DNA of 8,024 bases from Selenomonadaceae bacterium (lineage in GTDB: Bacteria > Bacillota > Negativicutes > Selenomonadales > Selenomonadaceae): positions 1-8,024 of the forward strand of contig JAEERZ010000100.1 of NCBI GenBank assembly GCA_016286075.1. Reading direction: 5' to 3'. Position 1 is the first letter of the stretch; the number at the start of each line of letters is the position of its first letter. The notes below the pieces were generated by a model, which saw only the letters and a program-made list of their open reading frames with translations, was not told where the DNA came from and ran no database searches. A program made the position numbers and the translations under genes. Below are positions 1 through 5,254 of this stretch, in pieces.

Positions 1-129
1 TTCCGCGCCTTCTGCGGAAAGATTTTCACCGACGGCGGCAATTTTTCCGTTCTCCACTAAAACGTCGGCTTTCTTATCTATATGGTTGGCGGGGTCAATG
101 ACCCTTCCGCCCTGAATCAGTTGTTTCAC
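1..129 (-). CDS. pyrC: Dihydroorotase, N-terminal fragment (cut by left window edge)
   Basis: Only the first 43 codons lie in the window. The reading begins MKQLIQGGRVIDPANHID and continues with ADVLVENGKIAAVGENL. This is the usual N-terminal beta-sandwich start of amidohydrolase-type dihydroorotases (a 'GRVIDP' strand, then 'D-V-L-V-E-N-G-K-I-A-A-V-G'). The enzyme interconverts N-carbamoyl-aspartate and dihydroorotate, step three of UMP synthesis. The metal-binding HxH motif would lie beyond the edge, so activity cannot be judged here. The start is GTG at 129-127. It overlaps the pyrB TGA (128-126) in a GTGA arrangement, and a GGGAGG-like ribosome site sits inside the end of pyrB, so the two genes are probably translationally coupled. 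The position directly after pyrB is the strongest support for the call. Other amidohydrolases (hydantoinase-like) share this N-terminus but are less likely in this context. Confidence 0.87.
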   Translation of the reverse strand, partial: MKQLIQGGRVIDPANHIDKKADVLVENGKIAAVGENLSAEGAE

Positions 130-1076
130 TGCGCCTTCCCTCCCATCAAGACAAGCGCGAGAAGCGCCATACGAACGGCGACGCCGTTCTGCACCTGCTC
201 CTGGATCGCCGAATGGTCGCCGTAAGCCACTTCGGGAGAAATCTCAAGCCCCTTGTTCATTGGGCCCGGATGCAGGATCAGCACGTCCTTTTTCGCGAGG
301 GCAAGTCGTGCGTTGTTGATACCATACAGCCGCGCGTATTCGCGCTTCGACGGGAACAGGCCCGCTTTCTGGCGTTCCAGCTGAATCCGAAGCACATTGA
401 TGGCGTCCGCGTCCCTGATCGCGTCCTCGACCCGCTCATGGACGAAAATTCCCGGCTCCTCGGCTAGGAAACGCGGCAACATGGTTCCGGGGCCTGCCAG
501 ATGCACCTCGATGCCCATACGGCGCATGCCCCAAATATCGGAACGGGCGACGCGGCTGTGGAGGATATCGCCGAGGATGGCGACCTTCAGCCCTTCCAAT
601 CGCCCTTTATACTGCAAAAGCGTAAACAAGTTCAAAAGGCCCTGGGACGGGTGCGCATGGGCGCCGTCGCCGGCGTTCACGATCACGGGATGTTTGACGA
701 CCTTCGTCGCGTACTCCGCCGCGCCCTCTTGTTTATGGCGCATGACGATCGCGTCAAACCCCATCGCCTCGACGGTCAAGAGGGTATCCCGCAGGCTCTC
801 GCCCTTCACGATGCTCGACGTGCCTGCCGTGATGTTGACGACGTCCGCGCCGAGGTACTTTCCCGCCGTCTCGAAGGACGACCGCGTCCGCGTGCTCGGC
901 TCGTAAAAGACCGTCACGATTGACTTACCCCGCAACGCAGGCACCTTCTTAATGTCGCGATGAATGATGGACTTCATCTCCTTGGCCGTCTCCAGCACAA
1001 GCTCGATTTCCTCACGGCTGAAATCCTCCAGCCCCAGGACGTGTTTCCCTCGCAGGGAAACCTTGTTTTTTGCCAA
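126..1076 (-). CDS. pyrB: Aspartate carbamoyltransferase, catalytic chain
   Basis: Transfers the carbamoyl group of carbamoyl phosphate to aspartate, the committed step of UMP synthesis; cytosolic. With the start chosen here it has 316 residues, normal for the catalytic chain. Visible motifs are the carbamoyl-phosphate loop FYEPSTRTRSSFE (STRTR at about 61-65), the SSIVKGESLRDT loop (about 87-98), MRHK (about 112-115), HAHPSQG (about 140-146), and the late HPGPMNKGLEI loop. The frame stays open upstream to a TTG at 1175, but that stretch runs through the leader terminator. An ATG at 1094 has no ribosome site. I chose TTG at 1076-1074 because AAGGAG (1091-1086) lies 9 bases before it, giving the start MAKNKVSLRGKHVLGLEDF. 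It is the first gene after a PyrR-type attenuator and overlaps pyrC by four bases. No regulatory-chain gene (pyrI) follows directly. Confidence 0.96.
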   Translation of the reverse strand: MAKNKVSLRGKHVLGLEDFSREEIELVLETAKEMKSIIHRDIKKVPALRGKSIVTVFYEPSTRTRSSFETAGKYLGADVVNITAGTSSIVKGESLRDTLLTVEAMGFDAIVMRHKQEGAAEYATKVVKHPVIVNAGDGAHAHPSQGLLNLFTLLQYKGRLEGLKVAILGDILHSRVARSDIWGMRRMGIEVHLAGPGTMLPRFLAEEPGIFVHERVEDAIRDADAINVLRIQLERQKAGLFPSKREYARLYGINNARLALAKKDVLILHPGPMNKGLEISPEVAYGDHSAIQEQVQNGVAVRMALLALVLMGGKAQ

Positions 1077-1085
1077 TCCACTCAA

Positions 1086-1091
1086 CTCCTT
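1086..1091 (-). promoter_or_regulatory. Ribosome binding site that sets the pyrB start
   Basis: AAGGAG on the minus strand lies 9 bases before TTG 1076-1074. The in-frame ATG at 1094-1092 partly precedes this same AAGGAG and has only a C-rich CCTCCC upstream, so the TTG is the better start. Confidence 0.7.
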
Positions 1092-1126
1092 CATTGGGAG
1101 GCGACGTGCAGCATCCGTAGAAAACT

Positions 1127-1169
1127 TTATAAAAAAAGCTTTCCCATGCGAAGGCATAAGAAAGCTTTT
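1127..1169 (-). terminator. Intrinsic terminator of the pyr leader (attenuator)
   Basis: On the minus strand, arms at 1169-1154 and 1149-1134 pair over 16 positions (two are G-U) around a CTTC tetraloop, starting AAAAGCTTTC and ending GAAAGCTTTT. A run of seven T (1137-1131) overlaps the end of the 3' arm and is followed by ATAAAG. It ends about 50 bases before the pyrB start and well after the promoter, so it cannot be the terminator of the upstream gene alone. Its place between promoter and first gene makes it the off-switch of the pyr operon. Confidence 0.88.
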
Positions 1170-1192
1170 CAGCAATATTCACGACCGCTGAA
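1168..1192 (-). promoter_or_regulatory. Candidate antiterminator stem of the pyr leader
   Basis: TTCAGC (1192-1187) is exactly complementary to GCTGAA (1173-1168), and the second copy overlaps the first bases of the terminator 5' arm. The pairing could extend outward after an interior loop through AAAG in the PyrR-site 3' side and CTTT in the terminator arm. Forming it would block the terminator, as expected of a PyrR-type antiterminator. The structure is deduced by eye and was not folded computationally. Confidence 0.5.
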
Positions 1193-1193
1193 C

Positions 1194-1221
1194 GGCATCC
1201 CTTTATCAGCCTCACAGGACC
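1194..1221 (-). promoter_or_regulatory. PyrR-binding RNA element in the pyrB leader
   Basis: The minus strand contains GTCCTGTGAGGCTGA, then TAAAGGGA. This closely matches the conserved PyrR binding loop of Firmicutes (UCC, a purine-rich GnGAGGCU segment, then AAGGGA), with flanking GG and CC able to close the stem. In that family, PyrR bound to UMP or UTP stabilises this hairpin. This prevents the antiterminator and lets the terminator form. The element starts about 20 bases after the predicted transcription start and precedes a terminator and pyrB, exactly the expected order. No pyrR gene lies in the window, so the regulator must be encoded elsewhere. Confidence 0.85.
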
Positions 1222-1248
1222 AATTTCAAAGGTATTGTTCCACGTCAG

Positions 1249-1277
1249 ATAATATCATTATATCTAAAGACTGTCAA
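1249..1277 (-). promoter_or_regulatory. Sigma-A-type promoter of the pyrBC operon
   Basis: A -35 of TTGACA (1277-1272), a perfect consensus, and a -10 of TATTAT (1254-1249) are separated by 17 bases. The transcript should start near 1242, giving a leader of about 165 bases before pyrB. The -35 box begins only about two dozen bases past the stop of the upstream gene. Confidence 0.83.
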
Positions 1278-1300
1278 CCAACGTGATATGTTTGGTTTTA

Positions 1301-2911
1301 TCAAATATTATAAGGTGCGAAGAGCTTTCGCATGTATTTCCATCCCTTGTCCACCGTCTTGATAACGAAGGGCATGAGCGTCGGGCGATGGACGACGAGC
1401 TGCATGAGCTTTCTCCTGGCGAGGCGGTATTCGGCGTCGAGGGAGCGGAGGTAATCCTCCATTTCCATTTCGACAGAGACCGACGGGATCTGCGACGCCT
1501 CGAGCTCGCAGCTTCGGCCGAGGATATTCGCCACGTCGCCGCGGAACGGGATATAGGAGTCAAGCCCCAACTCCGACGTGATATTCGACCGCAGCGCCTC
1601 CTGCGCCGTCGCTTCGCCGTGCACGATGAACACTTTGGCCGGCTTTGGGTCCTCGAAGCAGCCGATCCATCGAATCAGCTGCTTCGCGTCGGCATGGGCG
1701 GAAAAGCCTTCCATCATCTTGATCGTCGCCCGCACGGCGATTTCCTCACCCATCACGCGGACGCGCTTCATGCCGTCCACAAGGCGGCGCCCCAGACTCC
1801 CCTCCGCCTGATACCCGGCGAAGAGGACCGTGGACTCCGGCCGCCAGAGATTGTGCTTCAGATGATGGAGAATGCGCCCGGCGTCGGCCATGCCGCTGGC
1901 CGAAATAATGATGGCCGAGCTTTCGGAGCTGTTGAGGGCCTGCGACTCCGCCGCCGTCTTGCAGATGCGAAGCTGCGGCATCTGCGGGAGCTTGCCTTCC
2001 CGGTTCAAAAGCTCGATCGCTTCCTCGTCGAAATCCTGGCTGTTCTCCACGAAAATCCGGGTGGCCGCGATGGCCAGCGGGCTGTCCAGAATGATCGGCA
2101 CGTCGTCGATACGGCCCGCTTTCCAGAGCTTGTAGAAATAATACAGGAGCGTCTGCGTCCGTCCGACGGCAAAGGCCGGGATGATCAGGTTGCCGCCTCT
2201 GTCCATCGTGTCGTTGACGATTTCCGCCAGCGCGCTCTCCTTGTCGTACTCCTGATGGATTCTGTCGCCGTAAGTTGACTCGACGATCAGGAAATCCGCG
2301 CCGCGGATAATGCTCGGGTCCTTGATGATCGGTTGATTCGGCTGGCCGAGGTCGCCGGAAAAGACTAACTTCGTCGTTTTCCCGTCCTCCGTCGCGAAAA
2401 TCTCGATGATCGCGGAGCCGATAATGTGCCCGGCGTCGTGGTAGACCGCGCGGATATGGTCGCCAATCGTAAACTCTTTTTTATAGGACACGGGACGGAA
2501 CTGCTGGAGCGCCCGCATGGCGTCCTCCATCGTATAGAGCGGCTCGACGGGCTCCGCGCCGCTGCGCGCGCCTTTCCGGTTCCGCATTTCCGCGTCGGAG
2601 ACCTGGATGTGGGCGGAATCCGGAAGCATGATCTGCGCCAGGTCGCAGGTCGTCTTCGTCGCATAGACCGGCCCCTTGAATCCGTCCCGGCACAGCTTCG
2701 GAATCAGGCCGCTGTGGTCGACGTGGGCGTGGGTCAAAAGAACCGCGTCGAGCTCGGCAGGCGTAAACAGGAAATCTTCCTGATTCAGTTCCTTGATCCG
2801 CTTCGAGCCTTGGAACATGCCGCAGTCAATCAGGATTTTTGTGTCTTGCACCTCCAACATATAGCACGAGCCCGTCACCGTGTGCGCCGCGCCCAAGAAT
2901 CTCAGCCGCAT
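1301..2911 (-). CDS. MBL-fold beta-CASP/RMMBL protein, putative RNA-processing nuclease
   Basis: A 536-residue protein of the metallo-beta-lactamase superfamily, in the branch with a beta-CASP domain and RMMBL segment (bacterial relatives of Ysh1/CPSF73). Visible parts are the N-terminal lactamase core with HAHVDH (61-66), DAGHIIGSA (159-167, His162) and SGDLG (185-189), which are the two-zinc ligands. ESTYGD (211-216) opens the beta-CASP domain, and IPAFAVGRTQ (244-253) and SASGMADAGRILHH (337-350) follow. The closing RMMBL part has FSAHAD (403-408) and VHGE (430-433). All expected metal ligands are present, so it should be active. The family acts as RNA endo- or exonucleases; the exact substrate here is unknown. 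About 65 residues beyond the RMMBL part form a charged, probably helical tail. The ATG start has AAGGAG 7 bases upstream. It follows murB by 23 bases and is the last gene of the trmL-murB operon. Confidence 0.9.
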   Translation of the reverse strand: MRLRFLGAAHTVTGSCYMLEVQDTKILIDCGMFQGSKRIKELNQEDFLFTPAELDAVLLTHAHVDHSGLIPKLCRDGFKGPVYATKTTCDLAQIMLPDSAHIQVSDAEMRNRKGARSGAEPVEPLYTMEDAMRALQQFRPVSYKKEFTIGDHIRAVYHDAGHIIGSAIIEIFATEDGKTTKLVFSGDLGQPNQPIIKDPSIIRGADFLIVESTYGDRIHQEYDKESALAEIVNDTMDRGGNLIIPAFAVGRTQTLLYYFYKLWKAGRIDDVPIILDSPLAIAATRIFVENSQDFDEEAIELLNREGKLPQMPQLRICKTAAESQALNSSESSAIIISASGMADAGRILHHLKHNLWRPESTVLFAGYQAEGSLGRRLVDGMKRVRVMGEEIAVRATIKMMEGFSAHADAKQLIRWIGCFEDPKPAKVFIVHGEATAQEALRSNITSELGLDSYIPFRGDVANILGRSCELEASQIPSVSVEMEMEDYLRSLDAEYRLARRKLMQLVVHRPTLMPFVIKTVDKGWKYMRKLFAPYNI

Positions 2912-2934
2912 ACGATCACTCCTTCCTGTTGTTA

Positions 2935-3861
2935 TCAGGCGTCCACGCCTATGATACGGATTTCCGGCGTCAAGCGGACGCCATTTTTCTCCTCTATGCG
3001 CCGCTGTACCTCTTCAATCAGCGCGAGCACATCTGCCGCCGTCGCCCCGCCTTTGTTAATCACGAATCCCGCGTGTTTTTCCGAGACTTGCGCGCCGCCG
3101 ACCGAAAAGCCTTTGAGACCGGCCTTGTCGATCAGCGTCCCCGCGAACAGACCCGGCGGGCGTTTGAACGTGCTGCCGGCGCTCGGCTTGTCCAGCGGCT
3201 GCTTTTCCATTCGCCGTCTTGTGAATTCCGCCATCTTCTCCTGAATGGCAGCCGGCTTACCCTCCTGCAGGGCAAGCTCAATCTCGCAGATGATGTGCCC
3301 GTTCTGCTGGAAAATGCTGTGCCGGTAGCCAAAATCCATTTCCTCTGCGCGGTACCGACGGATCGCGCCCTCAGGCGTAACGGCGGTGACGCCGGAAATC
3401 ACCTGGCACATCTCACCGTCATAAGCACCGGCGTTCATGAAGACAGCGCCGCCGAGACTGCCGGGAATGCCGACGGCAAATTCGAGTCCGGAAAGCGCAT
3501 GGCTTGCTGCGAACAGGGAAACTGTCCCGAGCGTCGCACCCGCTCCGGCCAAAATGCGCGTCCCTTCCCTTTCGATATGGGAAAACGGCTTTCCGAAGGA
3601 AACTACTGCGCCGCGTATGCCCCCGTCCCGCACGAGTACATTGGACCCGTTGCCCAGAACCGTAAGCGGAACGGAATACCGCTTCGTCAGCTTGAGGACC
3701 TCCAAAAGCTCCTCGATGGACGCCGGAAGCACAAAGACGTCAGCTTTGCCGCCGATACGGAACGTTGTATGGCGCGCCATCGGTTCGTCCGTGAGCACCT
3801 GCTCTTTTGGCAGCGCCTCGCGCAGCGCTTTAATATAATTATCGTCTATCGTATACCCCAT
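2935..3861 (-). CDS. murB: UDP-N-acetylenolpyruvoylglucosamine reductase
   Basis: An FAD- and NADPH-dependent cytosolic enzyme that reduces UDP-GlcNAc-enolpyruvate to UDP-MurNAc, the second committed step of peptidoglycan precursor synthesis. It has 308 residues, the usual size of the shorter type II MurB found in Firmicutes. Visible motifs are HTTFRIGGKAD (31-41), the FAD-site LGNGSNVLVRDGG (69-81), GIPGSLGGAVFMNAGAYDGE (131-150), YRHSIF with Tyr179 and Arg180, SAGSTFKRP with the proton-donating Ser230, and PEIRIIG with the catalytic Glu300. Nothing appears missing. The ATG start is preceded by GGGAG (3870-3866), rather close at 4 bases. That site lies beside the trmL stop (9 bases between the genes), so the two are probably co-translated. 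Confidence 0.97.
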   Translation of the reverse strand: MGYTIDDNYIKALREALPKEQVLTDEPMARHTTFRIGGKADVFVLPASIEELLEVLKLTKRYSVPLTVLGNGSNVLVRDGGIRGAVVSFGKPFSHIEREGTRILAGAGATLGTVSLFAASHALSGLEFAVGIPGSLGGAVFMNAGAYDGEMCQVISGVTAVTPEGAIRRYRAEEMDFGYRHSIFQQNGHIICEIELALQEGKPAAIQEKMAEFTRRRMEKQPLDKPSAGSTFKRPPGLFAGTLIDKAGLKGFSVGGAQVSEKHAGFVINKGGATAADVLALIEEVQRRIEEKNGVRLTPEIRIIGVDA

Positions 3862-3870
3862 CGGACTCCC

Positions 3871-4338
3871 TCACCTCACCGTCTGCAAACCGGGAAAAGA
3901 AAGCTGTCGCAACGCCTCGTATGCGGCCACCGCAACCGCATTTGAAAGATTCAGCGAACGTGCCTCTGACTGGAGAGGGATCCGCACCGTCGTATTCCAA
4001 TGCGCCCGCAGCAAATCCTCCGGCAGACCCGCCGTTTCCTTGCCGAAGACGAGAAAATCGTCCGGCCCATAGGCGGCCTCCGTGTAAATCCGCGCCGCCT
4101 TCGTCGAAAAAAAGTAAAACGGCGTCCCGGCATGCGCCTCCAAAAGGTCGTCGATCGAATCGTGATAAAAGACCTGCACCAAATGCCAATAATCGAGCCC
4201 CGCGCGTTTCAAATACCTGTCCTCTGTCGAAAACCCCAACGGCCGGACCAGATGGAGCTCCATACCGGTACCCGCGCAAAGCCGGGCGATATTGCCCGTA
4301 TTTCCGGGTATTTCCGGCTCAACCAAAACGATACGCAA
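3871..4338 (-). CDS. trmL: tRNA (cytidine/uridine-34-2'-O)-methyltransferase, SPOUT family
   Basis: A 155-residue protein, the full length of TrmL, a minimal SPOUT-fold dimer. It methylates the ribose 2'-OH of the wobble nucleotide in certain leucine tRNAs, using S-adenosylmethionine. Visible motifs are the N-terminal VEPEIPGNTGNIARLCAGTG (6-25), LVRPLGF (30-36), the cofactor-knot segment VFGKETAGLP (97-106), and RSLNLSNAVAVAAYEALRQ (127-145). The start is TTG at 4338-4336, with GAGGTG 5 bases upstream, and translates as MRIVLVEP. No in-frame ATG comes before the conserved EPEIPGNTGN motif. It is the first gene of the trmL, murB, MBL-protein operon. I could not find a convincing promoter in the 90 bases before it, so either the promoter is weak or it depends on reading through the hairpin after yebC. 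Confidence 0.95.
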   Translation of the reverse strand: MRIVLVEPEIPGNTGNIARLCAGTGMELHLVRPLGFSTEDRYLKRAGLDYWHLVQVFYHDSIDDLLEAHAGTPFYFFSTKAARIYTEAAYGPDDFLVFGKETAGLPEDLLRAHWNTTVRIPLQSEARSLNLSNAVAVAAYEALRQLSFPGLQTVR

Positions 4339-4343
4339 TCCGT

Positions 4344-4349
4344 CACCTC
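4344..4349 (-). promoter_or_regulatory. Ribosome binding site that sets the trmL TTG start
   Basis: GAGGTG on the minus strand is 5 bases from TTG 4338-4336. With no ATG available before the conserved EPEIPGN motif, this site decides the start. Confidence 0.65.
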
Positions 4350-4381
4350 GTTTATCGTAGGAAGAGGAGGCGTTTCATATA

Positions 4382-4419
4382 AAAATAGATTGTGTAATCG
4401 TTTTTACACAATCTATTTT
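4382..4419 (-). terminator. Long perfect hairpin after yebC, probable terminator
   Basis: Arms 4382-4397 and 4404-4419 are perfectly complementary over 16 bp with a 6-base loop. The hairpin begins 8 bases after the yebC stop. On the minus strand the 3' arm ends in TATTTT and is followed by TATATG, a short imperfect U-tract. The stem is AT-rich (AAAATAGATTGTGTAA), so it is weaker per base pair than a typical terminator but long. The opposite strand also ends in TTTTA, but nothing on that strand needs terminating. It could instead be an operator or RNA-processing stem ahead of trmL. Confidence 0.7.
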
Positions 4420-4427
4420 ATCCCACC

Positions 4428-5156
4428 TTATTCCTCTATCTCGTAATTCGCGTAGATATTCTGCACGTCGTCATGCTCTTCCAGCGCGTCGACGAGAGCC
4501 ATCATCTTTTCGGCGTCTTTTCCCTCGAGCTTCACCGTCGTGTCGGGAACCATCGTGACTTCCGCCGATGCCGTCTCGATCCCTTTCTCGCCCAGTGCTT
4601 TCTCGATCGCGTCAAAATCCGAGGGAGCGGCTGATATCTCGAAAACATCGTCCTCCGCTTTCATATCCTCCGCGCCGGCTTCCAGCACGATGTCCATCAG
4701 CTCGTCCTCGTCCGCGAAGGTCTCCTTCTCAACGACGAAAATCGCTTTCTGCTTGAACATCCAGCCGACGCAGCCGGTCTCGCCGAGATTGCCACCGTGC
4801 TTGGAGAACAGATGGCGAACATCGGCCGCCGTACGGTTCCTGTTGTCGGTCATGATGTCCAGCATAACGGCGACGCCGCCGGGACCGTATCCTTCATAGG
4901 TGAACTCTTCGTAGCCCGCGCCCTCGGAGGCGCCCAGGCCTTTCTGGATCGCGCGCTGAATGTTTTCCTTTGGAATATTGTTTGCCTTCGCTTTTGAAAG
5001 AGCGAGCTTCAGGCGCATATTGCCCGTCGGGTCGGCGCCGCCCATCTGTACGGCAATCGTGATCTCGCGGCCGATCTTCGTCGTGATCTTCCCGCGAATC
5101 GCGTCGTTTGCGCCTTTTTTCCGCTTAATATTCGCCCATTTGGAATGTCCTGACAT
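4428..5156 (-). CDS. yebC: YebC/PmpR-TACO1 family protein
   Basis: A 242-residue protein of the normal family length, beginning with the signature MSGHSKWANIKRKKG. Further family segments are FTKIGREI-like TTKIGREITIAVQMGG (25-40), NIPKENIQRAIQKGLG (60-75), YEGYGPGGVAVMLDIMTDNRNRT (about 87-109, the family hallmark), and GGNLGETGCVGWMFKQKG-like GCVGWMFKQKA. The last third is acidic, as usual. The family was long called a transcriptional regulator. More recent work on bacterial and mitochondrial members points to a role in translation, relieving ribosome stalling at proline-rich stretches. Which role holds here cannot be read from sequence. The ATG start has AAGGAG 10 bases upstream. It has its own promoter and a hairpin after the stop, so it appears to be a single-gene unit. 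Confidence 0.97.
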   Translation of the reverse strand: MSGHSKWANIKRKKGANDAIRGKITTKIGREITIAVQMGGADPTGNMRLKLALSKAKANNIPKENIQRAIQKGLGASEGAGYEEFTYEGYGPGGVAVMLDIMTDNRNRTAADVRHLFSKHGGNLGETGCVGWMFKQKAIFVVEKETFADEDELMDIVLEAGAEDMKAEDDVFEISAAPSDFDAIEKALGEKGIETASAEVTMVPDTTVKLEGKDAEKMMALVDALEEHDDVQNIYANYEIEE

Positions 5157-5201
5157 AAATAAAACTCTCCTTCATTTGTCTGTCGAATGAATTGCCAAAT
5201 A

Positions 5202-5230
5202 ATTATATCACAGCGCCGCGAGAAAATCAA
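5202..5230 (-). promoter_or_regulatory. Promoter of yebC
   Basis: A -35 of TTGATT (5230-5225) and a -10 of TATAAT (5207-5202) are separated by 17 bases, with TGA just before the -10 giving an extended -10 (TGnTATAAT). The spacer is GC-rich. It lies in the 98-base gap between the aminotransferase stop and yebC, giving a leader of about 40 bases. I see no strong terminator for the aminotransferase gene in the same gap, so some read-through into yebC is possible. Confidence 0.8.
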
Positions 5231-5254
5231 AAAGAAACCCTCGGTAGCAGTGCT

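Noticed and set aside
1077..1175. In-frame extension of pyrB (starting MLKSFLMPSHGKAFF) as a real N-terminus or leader peptide
   Set aside because: It is encoded by the attenuator terminator itself, has no ribosome site before its TTG start, and does not resemble PyrB N-termini.
1283..2278. Plus-strand open frame of 331 codons opposite the MBL gene
   Set aside because: It lies wholly antisense to a gene with complete catalytic motifs. Its product is rich in Arg, His and Asp with no recognisable domain, typical of a GC-rich shadow frame.
2839..3945. Plus-strand open frame of 368 codons across murB and its neighbours
   Set aside because: It is antisense to all of murB and spans two gene boundaries. 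The product has no family features and no good ribosome site was seen.
4391..4410. CRP/FNR-like operator reading of TGTGT and ACACA in the hairpin
   Set aside because: The half-sites are separated by 10 bases rather than the 6 expected for TGTGA-N6-TCACA. The longer perfect stem right after a stop codon is better explained as a terminator.
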